Positions 8,572 through 16,585 are shown, counted from the first letter of the stretch. The stretch: 64,000 bases of DNA from Cognaticolwellia beringensis (GCF_002076895.1 NZ_CP020465.1:4597275-4661274), one strand, 5' to 3'. Program-made: numbers and translations. The notes: a model not told the origin generated them from the sequence alone.

Positions 8572-8579
8572 CTATATAG
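8572..8579. repeat. Target-site duplication, left copy
   Basis: CTATATAG lies immediately outside the left IS66 end and is repeated at 10926-10933. Eight bases is the usual IS66 duplication length. Confidence 0.9.
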
Positions 8580-8659
8580 GTAAGCGCGTAATTAGCCCCA
8601 CATACTAATATTAATCCAGTCTGCGCATAATTATCTTAGCAAATTAACATGAGGTCATT

Positions 8660-8965
8660 ATGAATAATCAACAAAAAATAAAACACTGGCAAAACATCTT
8701 TGAACAGCAGCAAGATAGTGATTTAACTATCATTCAATTTTGTCGCGACAACAATATTAACGTGTCTACCTTCTATGGTTGGCGTAAACGCCTTTCTGAT
8801 AAAACCCAACCAATTGAACCGCAACAGGTGATCCCCTTTGTTATTCATGAGCAGTCTTTGACACAACCTTCCATGATTAAACTCTCCACGCCCAGTGGCT
8901 ACCAAGTAGATTTTGAGTCGACCTTAAGCCATCAAGCCTTAACGCAACTATTGAGTGCGCTGTAA
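8660..8965 (+). CDS. tnpA: IS66 accessory protein TnpA
   Basis: A 101-residue small helix-turn-helix protein with the pattern KIKHWQNIFEQQQDSDLTIIQFCRDN and VSTFYGWRKRL, typical of IS66 OrfA/TnpA. Its stop overlaps the tnpB start (TAATG), indicating translational coupling. Confidence 0.9.
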   Translation: MNNQQKIKHWQNIFEQQQDSDLTIIQFCRDNNINVSTFYGWRKRLSDKTQPIEPQQVIPFVIHEQSLTQPSMIKLSTPSGYQVDFESTLSHQALTQLLSAL

Positions 8966-9315
8966 TGCATTCCCCAAGCCAAGTTTATTTGGTTACCGGC
9001 TTCACTGACATGAGAAAATCAATCAATGGTCTTAGCATTATAGTCAGCGAAACCTTATTACTCGATCCTTTGAGTCAAGCTTGGTTTGTTTTTTGTAATA
9101 AACAGCGCGATAAATTAAAAATATTATTTTGGGATACTAATGGTTTTTGGCTTTATTATCGTCGTTTAGAGCAAGGACGATTTCAATGGCCAAAATACGG
9201 CGAAGCATGTGCTGCAATGAGCATTGAACAGCGCCAACTTCAATGGTTATTATCCGGTTTGGCGGTGACGAGCCAGACTCGACATCCCACATTATCAGGC
9301 TTGTCTGTGATGTAA
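8965..9315 (+). CDS. tnpB: IS66 accessory protein TnpB
   Basis: A 116-residue protein with the family motifs VYLVTGFTDMRKSINGL, FCNKQRDKLKILFWDTNGFWL and RLEQGRFQWP. It is required for IS66 transposition, though its biochemical role is unclear. It starts inside the tnpA stop codon. Confidence 0.93.
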   Translation: MHSPSQVYLVTGFTDMRKSINGLSIIVSETLLLDPLSQAWFVFCNKQRDKLKILFWDTNGFWLYYRRLEQGRFQWPKYGEACAAMSIEQRQLQWLLSGLAVTSQTRHPTLSGLSVM

Positions 9316-9328
9316 TCCATTACGATCA

Positions 9329-10900
9329 TTGTTACCCTCTTGTACGATCTTGCCAGTGTGTCATGCTATAAAAATGACAGATGACACACAACTCCTCACC
9401 TTACAAAATCAACTTGCCCAGATGCAAGTACAGATTGATGCCTTGAAAAAAGATAAGGCGGTATGGCAAGAAGATAAAGTTGAAATGCAAACGCGTATTG
9501 ACCATCTACTCGCCGAATTAAAGCTAAGCAAATCACAAAAGTACGGTCGAAAAAGTGAAAAAGCCCCCCGAGGTACCTTCAACGAAGCCGAGCAGCATAA
9601 AACGAGTGAGCCTCCCAAACATCATAAAAAAGGTAAACAATCGCTAGCTAAACACTTTGAGCGAGAAGACGTTGAGCACACCTTAACCGAGTTAGCTTGT
9701 ACGTGTTGCGGTGAACAAATGCATCACTGTGGCAGTGAAGATAGCGAACAAGTGAAAATTATCCCCGCCAAAATCAGTGTGATAAAACATAAACAATTTA
9801 AATACGCTTGCAGGCACTGTGAGCATGAAGAGCTAAGCTGTAAAATAATAACTGCGCCTAAACCAGCTCAACCTATTCCTGGTAGTATCGCGAGTCCTGA
9901 GGCCTTAGCCGCAGTAGTTACTGCTAAATACTGTGATGCACTGCCGCTGTATCGTTTAGTTGATATCTTTGAGCGCGGCGGTTTAAAAATATCCAGAGGA
10001 ACCCTAGCCAACTGGTGCATTAAGGTCGGCGTACTCATTAAGCCATTAGTCAAAGCAATGCAGCGCCACTTACTTGGTGAGCATAGTTTATGTGCGGATG
10101 AAACGCGTGTACAAGTCCTTGATGAAGGTGATAATCCAAGTAGCAATTCACAAATGTGGGTTTATCGCAGTAATGAAGTCAGTAAACAGCCAGTGGTTAT
10201 TTACGACTATCAAGCGGGTCGTAGTCGTGCTTGCGCAGAAGCGTTCCTCAGAGATTATCAAGGATATTTACAATGCGATGGTTACAGTGTTTATGACGGT
10301 ATTGAAGGCGTTATTCCTGTGGGATGTTGGGCGCACGCTAGACGTAAATATGATGAAGCCTTAAAAGCAGAGTCGAAAAATAAAGGCCGTGCGCATAAAG
10401 CGATCAGCTTTATCAGTCAATTATATAAAATAGAAACTCAAGCGAAGAACAAAAAGTTATCACCACAAGCACGGTATCAATTACGACAAGAAAAAGCCCT
10501 GCCGATTTTAACACAATTCAAAGCATGGCTTGATGAAGCCAGTGATAAAGTGATCGCGGGGAGTTATATTGGCAAAGCAATAAAATACAATCTCAACCAG
10601 TGGCATAAACTGATTAGGTACGTTGAAGATGGTCATTTAGGGATTGATAATAATATCACTGAACGAGATATTCGGCCGTTTACAACAGGTAGAAAAAACT
10701 GGTTATTCTCAAAATCAGTCAATGGTGCACAAGCAAGTGCGATACTTTATAGTATTGTCATGACGTGCAGGGCCAATGACATCAATCCATATTATTACTT
10801 CCAGCATTTATTCAAAACATTGCCCGCACGTCAAAGTGACGATGATGATTTTACCGATCTAATGCCATGGAATGTGCATCTAGACTTCGATTATAGCTAA
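9329..10900 (+). CDS. tnpC: IS66 transposase TnpC
   Basis: A 523-residue DDE transposase of full length. It has an N-terminal coiled coil (about 18-65), a zinc-finger-like segment CTCCGEQMHHCG followed by YACRHCEHE (about 120-165), and the catalytic region with CADETRVQVL, CDGYSVYDG, WAHARRKYDEA and DNNITERDIRPFTTGRKNWLF. The first ATG at 9329 would add about 14 residues before KMTDDTQLL; the in-frame ATG encoding MTDDTQLL is an equally likely start. It ends within the right terminal repeat. Confidence 0.95.
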   Translation: MLPSCTILPVCHAIKMTDDTQLLTLQNQLAQMQVQIDALKKDKAVWQEDKVEMQTRIDHLLAELKLSKSQKYGRKSEKAPRGTFNEAEQHKTSEPPKHHKKGKQSLAKHFEREDVEHTLTELACTCCGEQMHHCGSEDSEQVKIIPAKISVIKHKQFKYACRHCEHEELSCKIITAPKPAQPIPGSIASPEALAAVVTAKYCDALPLYRLVDIFERGGLKISRGTLANWCIKVGVLIKPLVKAMQRHLLGEHSLCADETRVQVLDEGDNPSSNSQMWVYRSNEVSKQPVVIYDYQAGRSRACAEAFLRDYQGYLQCDGYSVYDGIEGVIPVGCWAHARRKYDEALKAESKNKGRAHKAISFISQLYKIETQAKNKKLSPQARYQLRQEKALPILTQFKAWLDEASDKVIAGSYIGKAIKYNLNQWHKLIRYVEDGHLGIDNNITERDIRPFTTGRKNWLFSKSVNGAQASAILYSIVMTCRANDINPYYYFQHLFKTLPARQSDDDDFTDLMPWNVHLDFDYS

Positions 10901-10925
10901 GCGCACTGCTTAATTGTGCGCTTAC

Positions 10926-10933
10926 CTATATAG
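10926..10933. repeat. Target-site duplication, right copy
   Basis: CTATATAG directly follows the right IS66 end and matches 8572-8579. Confidence 0.9.
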
Positions 10934-10948
10934 GCTCAATATACATAA

Positions 10949-11041
10949 ATCACCTCACTAAGAGGCGAACAATTATTGGTTAAAAAGAGCGACGAATAAG
11001 CAAAAACTAACTATTTTCACTCTTTGTTTATTTTCTTAGGT
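10949..11041 (-). repeat. attC site with altered outer core box
   Basis: The internal arms (CACTAAGAGGCG, ATTGGTTAAAA, loop GCGACGAATAAGC) are clear. The box that should read TAACGCC reads ATCACCT, so recombination at this junction is probably lost. It lies between the DUF1330 cassette and the IS66-interrupted cassette. Confidence 0.75.
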
Positions 11042-11341
11042 GTTCTTTTCATGCATAGAAATAGTTGTAACTGATTTTACGGAGCTTTGGAAATATTGAG
11101 CTTTTACCGCAAGATATTCTGGATCATTAAAAAAATTATCCATGATTTCTTTATTCGGAAAGTCGATAGTAAACACGCGATTTATAGGCTCACTTGTTTT
11201 CGACTTCAAAACCTCATTAACTTTAAAGTCAAAACCAAAACTGCCACCAAATGAATGAAGTATTGGTATCATACTCTCACGATATTTTTGATATTCACTA
11301 TCATTAGTAACTTCCAAACCCATTATTCGCTCATAAGACAT
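11036..11341 (-). CDS. DUF1330-like protein, integron cassette
   Basis: A 101-residue dimeric-barrel-type protein: YERIMGLEVTNDSEYQKYRESMIPILHSFGG, then NRVFTIDFPNKEIMDNFFNDPEYLAVKA, which is the DUF1330/ferredoxin-like pattern in which a W or F precedes the D-P-E-Y block. Function is unknown; relatives are thought to be small oxygenase-like or stress proteins. The stop codon lies in the outer core box of the downstream attC, a common arrangement in this array. Confidence 0.75.
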   Translation of the reverse strand: MSYERIMGLEVTNDSEYQKYRESMIPILHSFGGSFGFDFKVNEVLKSKTSEPINRVFTIDFPNKEIMDNFFNDPEYLAVKAQYFQSSVKSVTTISMHEKNT

Positions 11342-11366
11342 ATTGACTCCAAACTAGATGAACACC

Positions 11367-11460
11367 TAACGCTTTCCAAGTGGCTTAAAATGGTTTGGCT
11401 ACAATAACGAACGTAAGTGTGGCAGCCAACTGTTTTTTATCCTTATTTACTTTCTTATAG
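11367..11460 (-). repeat. attC site
   Basis: Core TAACGCT, inner arms TTTGGCTACAAT and CAGCCAACTG, central loop AACGAACGTAAGTGTG, ending TCTTATAG. Confidence 0.85.
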
Positions 11461-11487
11461 TTCGATCAAGCCACTATAGACAATCTA

Positions 11488-11850
11488 TCATTTAAAAAAC
11501 TTAATGCTAAGAGGATAATGCCATAATTGATTATCGTTAGCTTTTATAGCTGCAATAATTGCAAATACCAAATTAAGTACTGCTAATACTATAAGGCCTA
11601 TTATCCCTATAAAAATAAAAACTAAAATCCCACAGACTACCGAATATATAAATAAACTAATTAACCAATTCATTGTCGTTTTACCGTGTTTATCTATCTC
11701 CTCATTTTTATCTTTATTCATTGTCCACATTACAATGGGCAAAATAAAACCTAGCCCCGGTATTATAATACTAGTCAACTGACTCAAATGAATCAGCATG
11801 CAATAAGTATTTAAAGGCATTCCCCAATATTCTTCTCGACTTTCCGACAT
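11488..11850 (-). CDS. DUF4870-type membrane protein, integron cassette
   Basis: About 120 residues from the ATG at 11850. An open frame extends to 11943, but the 11850 start has a good ribosome site (GGGAG) and begins the conserved SESREEYWGMPLNTYCMLIHLSQL segment. Three hydrophobic helices follow, with WTMNKDKNEEIDKHGKTTMNW between helices 1 and 2, typical of DUF4870/Tic20-like small inner-membrane proteins of unknown function. Confidence 0.75.
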   Translation of the reverse strand: MSESREEYWGMPLNTYCMLIHLSQLTSIIIPGLGFILPIVMWTMNKDKNEEIDKHGKTTMNWLISLFIYSVVCGILVFIFIGIIGLIVLAVLNLVFAIIAAIKANDNQLWHYPLSIKFFK

Positions 11851-11880
11851 AAAACTCTCCCTGTAATAATTGAAACATAC

Positions 11881-11975
11881 CAACGCCTTGTTAACAGGCA
11901 ATAATAAGTTGGTTAAAATAAGTGAAGTAGGAGAAAAAAACAACTGTCTTTTTCCTCGTTTAACAGCTTGTTAGC
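11881..11975 (-). repeat. attC site
   Basis: Core CAACGCC, arms AAGTTGGTTAAAAT and ACAACTG, loop AAGTGAAGTAGGAG; its CTTGTTAG end contains the stop codon of the next gene. Confidence 0.85.
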
Positions 11976-12441
11976 TATCATTCCCACCAATAAATTCAAT
12001 TGAAAAACCGTCACCTTCCTCTCCTGAAACAAAAACAGTAATATTTTTATCTTTATTCAATTGATAATTGAGCTTCTTAGGGAAGTCATGTCGTGAGTTT
12101 TCGAATATAGCAGTTTCAGCTGTGCACTTTGTTAATTTGAAAGCAACAGGTAAGTCATTACTGGCAACTTTTGCAATATAAAACACCTCTCCAGACATTT
12201 CGACTAACCGTAAGGTTTCAGAACCGACAATTTTATTCTTTTCGATAGAATACGTGTAACCAGAGCCTTCAAAGGTTTTGCCACTGATCCGTTTCCATGA
12301 TTCATTGATTTTCAGTTTGCTGTTTTCAGAATTCCAATTACCAATAAGCCACGTTAATGATTCGAGCGTATCACAAGCCTTCGCTTGCACCGCTGATTGA
12401 AAGACTAAACACAGTGAAACCAAACTTAATAATTTCAACAT
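11971..12441 (-). CDS. Exported DUF6265-like protein, integron cassette
   Basis: A 156-residue protein from the ATG at 12441 (the frame is open to 12456, but GGAG lies 9 nt before the 12441 ATG). Residues 1-21 form a signal peptide. The mature part begins CDTLESLTWLIGNWNSENSK and contains WKRISGKTFEGSGY, then ETLRLVEMSGEVFYIAKV and ENSRHDFPKKLNY. This is the pattern of DUF6265 (lipocalin-like beta-barrel) proteins of unknown function, probably periplasmic. Confidence 0.65.
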   Translation of the reverse strand: MLKLLSLVSLCLVFQSAVQAKACDTLESLTWLIGNWNSENSKLKINESWKRISGKTFEGSGYTYSIEKNKIVGSETLRLVEMSGEVFYIAKVASNDLPVAFKLTKCTAETAIFENSRHDFPKKLNYQLNKDKNITVFVSGEEGDGFSIEFIGGNDS

Positions 12442-12473
12442 TGCACGCAACTCCATTGATTAACAAAGATAGC

Positions 12474-12578
12474 TAACGCCCTTATAACGACTTTATGACG
12501 GGCTAAATATTGTGGGCTAAAATAAGCCACGAAGGAGCAAAAGCCAATTTTTTTCTCCTTGTTTAATTCCTCGTTAGG
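12474..12578 (-). repeat. attC site, enlarged outer arm
   Basis: Core TAACGCCC followed by an extended arm with TATAACGACTTTATGACGGGC, then TGGGCTAAAAT and loop AAGCCACGAAGGAGC. It is about 10 bp longer than its neighbours. Confidence 0.85.
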
Positions 12579-12894
12579 TATTTTTACCCGCTATAAGTAA
12601 TAATTCTTTTTTTATAATACTATCTTTAAATTGATCTTCTAAACGAGAAAGTATCCAAATTACAAGTCCAATTGATATAGCTAAAGCTACATCTGAATTA
12701 ATTTCGGTATATTTTCCAAGCAAATAACCAACCATATACCCTGCCAGTATGTATAGAATTATAGAGACAATTGAAATTACCATCCGTAATTTGACAGTTG
12801 AATCTTTAGCCTGTTGGATATATTCAAATGTTATTGCACTTGACTCATTTTCTAAGTGTGGCAATTCAGCCTTAATCCATTCTGTGTATTTCAA
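12574..12894 (-). CDS. Small membrane protein, integron cassette
   Basis: A 106-residue protein with two adjacent hydrophobic helices (about 37-58 and 67-84) and polar, charged ends. No family recognised. A GGAG-type ribosome site precedes the start. Confidence 0.6.
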   Translation of the reverse strand: MKYTEWIKAELPHLENESSAITFEYIQQAKDSTVKLRMVISIVSIILYILAGYMVGYLLGKYTEINSDVALAISIGLVIWILSRLEDQFKDSIIKKELLLIAGKNT

Positions 12895-12911
12895 TGAGAA
12901 CTCCTAAATAC

Positions 12912-12993
12912 TCAACGCCCAATTAGCAGGCTAAAACGATTGAATATAGTGAACAAAAAACCAACTATTTTGTCCTTATTTAATTACTTGTTC
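12912..12993 (-). repeat. attC site, short form
   Basis: Core CAACGCCC with AATTAGCAGGCT outer arm and CCAACTA inner arm; the usual TTGGCTAAAAT half is shortened to ACGATTGAATATAG. About 82 bp, the shortest well-formed site here. Confidence 0.75.
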
Positions 12994-13349
12994 GTAATTA
13001 AATAAGCCATACCATTACACCGCATATGTGTATTACAACGACCAGCACTTCTATTAACCAAACAAGAATCAAAAACTAAAGCATTACCGCCTAGTTTCTG
13101 GGTTTTAACTCTTAAATCAGAAATCAAAGCTTCTTTACTCGGTTTGTAGTCTTTTATATCCTTTTGGCAATATTCGGCTTCTACATAACCGATTTTTGAA
13201 GCACCTAACTCCCATACTTCATAGTTAGTATATCTTTGTACTACACTTTTTCTAATTTTGTTTTCAACATAAATACCGGCATTAGAATTAAATGTAGCTG
13301 TTGAGCAGCCATTTAAAAGAAAACATATGATTGGGAACAAAAATTTCAT
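12984..13349 (-). CDS. RcsF-like lipoprotein, integron cassette
   Basis: From the ATG at 13349 (RBS GGAG just upstream; the frame opens at 13373) the product is about 121 residues. It starts with a lipoprotein signal FLFPIICFLLNGCS (lipobox LNGC). The C-terminal half has four cysteines spaced as in RcsF: AEYCQ, then KLGGNALVFDSC, GRC and MRCNGMAY. RcsF is the outer-membrane lipoprotein that senses envelope stress and signals through IgaA to the Rcs phosphorelay, using two disulfides. A mobile RcsF-like sensor could interfere with or extend that pathway; this is inference. It might instead be only a fold relative. Confidence 0.6.
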   Translation of the reverse strand: MKFLFPIICFLLNGCSTATFNSNAGIYVENKIRKSVVQRYTNYEVWELGASKIGYVEAEYCQKDIKDYKPSKEALISDLRVKTQKLGGNALVFDSCLVNRSAGRCNTHMRCNGMAYLITNK

Positions 13350-13368
13350 GCGAACTCCATTTCTATAT

Positions 13369-13395
13369 AACACACGCTGAATCGCTGGTTATGCT
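13369..13395 (-). repeat. Probable eroded or truncated attC
   Basis: Only about 25 bp separate two genes here. TAACACACGC and GCTGGTTATGC retain both outer core-like boxes (TAAC...GTTA) but no inner arms, so the two neighbouring genes may now move as one cassette. Confidence 0.4.
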
Positions 13396-13889
13396 GCAAC
13401 TTCTATTTCAATATTGCTATAAATATCCGAGCTTTTGTATCTTGCCCAAATATCTCGATATAAAGGGGACTTAGGATTATAGTAATCTTCGGGCATACTT
13501 TTCTGGTAGCCACATTTGTTTAACTTATTATCTTCATTTTTCGTAACATAAACAATGACGAGTGCATTAACCAAATAATCATGAACTAATGAAGCCAAAT
13601 CGACTTTGGATATGGTCAAAGACATTGTTAGAAAATGATTCATTACTTCATTTACCGGGAATAAATGTTCTTTAATGGCACTAGTTTGGTCTGTTAAGTT
13701 TTTTGAATAATATATTTGTTGCAACCCTTCTTTTGTTAAAGGTTCACTAAATTTTCTAATCAAATGGTTTATAACTACTTTACAATCATTAACAGTCCCT
13801 AGGTTATCGATTCGATATGTCATCAATGAAGAAACAATTTGATGTGCAATCCCTTGAGTAGATAATGCCACATAGCCTCCTTGCTGCAT
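13389..13889 (-). CDS. Unrecognised cassette protein
   Basis: The frame is open from 14015, but its first 42 codons read through the attC at 13889-13998, so translation probably starts at the ATG at 13889 (166 residues) or a GTG at 13871 behind AAGGAGG. The product is soluble-looking and helix-rich, with KVVINHLIRKFSEPLTKEG and a Tyr-rich C-terminal part (YYNPKSPLYRDIWARYKSS). No family was recognised. Confidence 0.55.
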   Translation of the reverse strand: MQQGGYVALSTQGIAHQIVSSLMTYRIDNLGTVNDCKVVINHLIRKFSEPLTKEGLQQIYYSKNLTDQTSAIKEHLFPVNEVMNHFLTMSLTISKVDLASLVHDYLVNALVIVYVTKNEDNKLNKCGYQKSMPEDYYNPKSPLYRDIWARYKSSDIYSNIEIEVAA

Positions 13890-13998
13890 AACGCCGGCCG
13901 AACCGGCGGATTTTAAATGAGATAAAATATTAACGTAGTGACCATAACCCATTTGAAATAGTCCGAGCAAGTTTACGAGCAACTTCAGGCACTTGTTA
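13889..13998 (-). repeat. Divergent attC site
   Basis: Starts TAACGCCGGCCGAACCGGCG and ends GGCACTTGTTATA. Inner arms ATTTTAAATGAG and CCATTTGAAAT pair imperfectly. It shares only the outer boxes with the common attC type of this array, implying a cassette from another source. Confidence 0.6.
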
Positions 13999-14015
13999 TA
14001 TTTATATTTAATCAA

Positions 14016-14303
14016 CTAATTAAGATTATTGATCGAAACTTCATCACCATCTTTTGATACTGTTAAGGCTAAATTATAAATTTTATCGCAAGCCTTTATT
14101 CTCCAATGCTCTTTAAAAGTATCATCAGAACTTGGCATAGTGGCAATAACTTCTTTATTCTGGATGTCATTGCAGTTAGCGGCTTCCATATAAAGTTTAA
14201 TTAGTTTGGAGGATTTAGAGCGTATTTCGTTATTGTATTTATATGGTGTTGAATTGCATCCAACAATCAATAAAGTGATAGTAATTAGAATACCTGCTTT
14301 CAT
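14016..14303 (-). CDS. Small lipoprotein, integron cassette
   Basis: 95 residues from the ATG at 14303 (GGAG 5 nt upstream; the frame opens at 14339). Lipobox LIVGC near residue 17 after a hydrophobic signal. The mature part has two cysteines (ANC, KAC). It ends in TAG. No family recognised. Confidence 0.65.
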   Translation of the reverse strand: MKAGILITITLLIVGCNSTPYKYNNEIRSKSSKLIKLYMEAANCNDIQNKEVIATMPSSDDTFKEHWRIKACDKIYNLALTVSKDGDEVSINNLN

Positions 14304-14327
14304 ATTGACTCCTACTTCCAATAAATA

Positions 14328-14423
14328 TAACGCCTTCATCAGCTGCGTAGCGAGCTGTCACTTTTTTGCGATTTTCGCACAAAAAGCGAAGTTTGCGTAG
14401 TCACATTTCATGGCCTTGTTAGA
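14328..14423 (-). repeat. Divergent attC site, GC-richer type
   Basis: TAACGCCTTCATCAGCTGCG at one end and ATGGCCTTGTTAGA at the other. The inner arms TGCGTAGCGAGCTG... and the hairpin TTTGCGATTTTCGCACAAA differ completely from the common type. Second foreign-looking site, adjacent to the first at 13889. Confidence 0.75.
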
Positions 14424-14449
14424 TCTGCCGTTATCATTTTTAGCACAGT

Positions 14450-14929
14450 TTACTTTACTGGAATTTTAATAGTGCTGCCTATTTTATCAGGTCTTGGAAA
14501 CTTGGCGTATTCTTTTTCTATTGACTGTAAGCGTTGAAGAACATCATTAGGAAATGGTGATACTCGCCTAGTTTCTATATCTATGTGAACATCAAGGTGC
14601 TCACCAGCTGCCGCTCGATACCCTTTATTTGTGCAATATATTTCATGAAAGGTATGTAAGCGTTTTTCATCAACTGACAAAAGCCAAGAAATAACCTCGA
14701 TTTCGTCATGTTCACATAATTCTCTCTCAAAAATACAGTGGCTCTCAACCAGTGCTTTACTGCAGTTGTTCGCATACCGGTAACGTTCACCTAAATCAAG
14801 ATGTTCAGTGAAATCAATATGCGCATCATATATTACCAAACCATAATACTTTGTATTCATATGCCCATTAAAATCAACCCAGTCAGCAGGAACTTTGGTT
14901 GAATATTTTCTAAATGGATATGCTTCCAT
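14450..14929 (-). CDS. Hotdog-fold acyl-CoA thioesterase-like protein, integron cassette
   Basis: A 159-residue 4HBT-type protein. The N-terminal VPADWVDFNGHMNTKYYGLV is the classical hotdog active-site segment (D-x-N-G-H-M-N, with D19 or so as catalytic candidate). SWLLSVDEKRLHTFHEIYC and EHLDVHIDIETRRVSPFP match the rest of the fold. It probably hydrolyses an acyl- or betainyl-CoA-like thioester in the cytosol; the substrate cannot be told. RBS GAGG precedes the ATG. Confidence 0.82.
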   Translation of the reverse strand: MEAYPFRKYSTKVPADWVDFNGHMNTKYYGLVIYDAHIDFTEHLDLGERYRYANNCSKALVESHCIFERELCEHDEIEVISWLLSVDEKRLHTFHEIYCTNKGYRAAAGEHLDVHIDIETRRVSPFPNDVLQRLQSIEKEYAKFPRPDKIGSTIKIPVK

Positions 14930-14969
14930 TTTTACATCCTCTAAAAAATGGCTAAAATCTGACCGCGCC

Positions 14970-15068
14970 TATCGCCTCTTAAGAGGCAAATAATATGTTA
15001 GTTAAAATTAGCTACGATGAAGCAAAAGCCAACTGACTTTTTGTCCTTTTAAACGACTTGCTAGTTAT
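14970..15068 (-). repeat. attC site with mutated core
   Basis: Core TATCGCC (not TAACGCC), outer arm TCTTAAGAGGC, inner ATGTTAGTTAAAAT and AGCCAACTG, loop AGCTACGATGAAGC, end ACTTGCTAG. Confidence 0.8.
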
Positions 15069-15070
15069 GT

Positions 15071-15583
15071 TTATTCACCCGCGCTACTAATAGAAAAAAT
15101 AACGGAATTAATTTTCCAGCCATCTTCTGCTTTCACTAAAAGTAAACTTTTTCTTCCCCAGTTTGCTTTAGCCCCTTTTACAAAATGGTTGTAATCTAAG
15201 TAAACGCTTGCAATATCCCCATCTTGTTGGATTTTTATATTCTCAAACATCATTTCATGATCCTTCTGGCGAGAAACAATAACATCAAAAAAATGTACAT
15301 GATCGCCGGGATAGGTTTTCATAGGCTTCCAAGATTCCTGACCTTTCATTTTTGCTGTTTCCGCTTTACTTTGGTTTTTCTCAAAATCATTCGTCGAAGA
15401 AACACCAACCCAAGATACAGTCCCATCGTAAAATAAACTAAAATATTTAGATCTATCTATAGTCGTAATTGAGTTTTCAAAATCTTGCACTACTTTTTGC
15501 AACTGCTCGTCATCTGAAAGCTGGCTTGCAAAAGACACTTGCGTGAATATTAAAAGAGATACCACTAAAATAATTTTGTTCAT
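15071..15583 (-). CDS. Exported NTF2/SnoaL-like protein, integron cassette
   Basis: A 170-residue protein with a signal peptide (about 1-19, ending SFAS). The mature part has an NTF2-like layout: LQKVVQDFENSITTIDRSKYFSLFYDGTVSWVGV, a strand with EMMFENIKIQQDGDIASVYLDYNHFV and a closing SLLLVKAEDGWKINSVIF strand. It is a periplasmic ketosteroid-isomerase-fold protein of unknown activity. Confidence 0.75.
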   Translation of the reverse strand: MNKIILVVSLLIFTQVSFASQLSDDEQLQKVVQDFENSITTIDRSKYFSLFYDGTVSWVGVSSTNDFEKNQSKAETAKMKGQESWKPMKTYPGDHVHFFDVIVSRQKDHEMMFENIKIQQDGDIASVYLDYNHFVKGAKANWGRKSLLLVKAEDGWKINSVIFSISSAGE

Positions 15584-15609
15584 AACGGCTCCTTGTTTGA
15601 TTAGTTAGC

Positions 15610-15703
15610 TAACGTCCACTTAAGCGGAGAAAAATAGTTGTATAATGTGAAGCGAAGCGGAACTAGCCAACTTTTATTTGTCCCGCTTGAACAGTTTGTT
15701 AGC
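15610..15703 (-). repeat. attC site
   Basis: Core TAACGTCC, arms TAGTTGTATAAT and TAGCCAACT, loop GTGAAGCGAAGCGGAAC (the AAGCGAAGCGG loop type), end GTTTGTTAG. Confidence 0.88.
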
Positions 15704-16462
15704 ACAACTATACCATTGATTATTTTTAATAAGTTCTATTTCTTTCTCTGTTGGAAGAACTTGCTTATCAAAAAAATTAAAGCTTAAGTGATGATACTGA
15801 CCAACACAGAGGTCGAGCGCTTTTCGTGAATCGTTGAGCTCATAATTTCCACGGTGGATCATTTGCGAACTGAAAATTAAAATATCACCTACATCTAGCT
15901 CTATAAGTATCGCATTAGGAAGTTCTTCATTATTCTGATGACCATTTAGCTCAAACCGAACATCTCTTTCTAGATCAGTATCCCATCGTTTATGTGTACC
16001 CGGTATGATTTCAACTCCCTTTTCCTTTACCAGTGGAATTCGTATATGCAGACTAACCATATTTTTTTGTTCTGCTTTCTGTATATCATCAGAAATAGGG
16101 CTATATTGCATATCTCTATGCCAATATGGAAGACGTTTACTATTTAACGGATTAAAAAACAATTGGGTATTATGAAAGTAAATTTCTGAGCCAAACATAC
16201 TTTCAAGTAAGTTAGTTAGCTTTACTGGAGATATAGAGTTAAAAAAATCCACTCGTTTCTCTGGAGTGTCTTCAAAAAAAACCTGTTGAGTAAGTGAATG
16301 CATATTCACTAATTTATGCTCAAAAATTTCTGTTTTATTACTGCACATCCATGATTCAAAAATACTATTTACGTGCTTTGAAATAGCTAAAATCTCAATA
16401 TCACTTAAAAAGTCACGGATAACGACATAGCCCATATCATCATATTGTTTTCTAGCAGACAT
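15674..16462 (-). CDS. PhyH-like Fe(II)/2-oxoglutarate dioxygenase, integron cassette
   Basis: A 262-residue phytanoyl-CoA dioxygenase family protein. It starts YDDMGYVVIRDFLSDIEI, has the metal-binding HxD as WHRD (about 117-120, in LPYWHRDMQYSP), and the distal His in FSSQMIHRGNYELN (about 207) followed by an Arg (SRKALDLCVG) for 2-oxoglutarate. All facial-triad positions look intact, so it is probably active on an unknown substrate. The last 10 residues are encoded within the downstream attC. It is among the largest enzymes in the array. Confidence 0.82.
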   Translation of the reverse strand: MSARKQYDDMGYVVIRDFLSDIEILAISKHVNSIFESWMCSNKTEIFEHKLVNMHSLTQQVFFEDTPEKRVDFFNSISPVKLTNLLESMFGSEIYFHNTQLFFNPLNSKRLPYWHRDMQYSPISDDIQKAEQKNMVSLHIRIPLVKEKGVEIIPGTHKRWDTDLERDVRFELNGHQNNEELPNAILIELDVGDILIFSSQMIHRGNYELNDSRKALDLCVGQYHHLSFNFFDKQVLPTEKEIELIKNNQWYSCANKLFKRDK

Positions 16463-16484
16463 ACACGGAGCATCCTTTTAAGCA

Positions 16485-16583
16485 TAACGCTCATTTAAAG
16501 GGCAAAATATAGTTGGCTAAAATAGATGAACGGAGTAAATAAAATAGCCAACTTTATTTTGTCCCGCTTGAAATTCTTATAGG
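16485..16583 (-). repeat. attC site
   Basis: Core TAACGCTC, arms TAGTTGGCTAAAAT and AGCCAACTTT, loop AGATGAACGGAGTAAAT (GAACGGAGTGAA loop type), end TCTTATAG. Confidence 0.9.
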
Positions 16584-16585
16584 TT

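Larger units (their letters stand above)
8580..10925 (+). mobile_element. Complete IS66-family insertion sequence
   Basis: A 2346-bp element with imperfect terminal inverted repeats starting GTAAGCGCGTAATTAG on the left and GTAAGCGCACAATTAA (complement) on the right. It encodes the three IS66 proteins in order and is flanked by an identical 8-bp duplication. All three frames are open, so it may still be active. It inserted into the spacer of a distal cassette of the integron. Confidence 0.95.

Noticed and set aside
13890..14015. N-terminal 42 codons of the open frame ending at 13389
   Set aside because: They coincide with an attC-like site at 13889-13998. Cassette genes normally begin after the site, so the extension is taken as noncoding.
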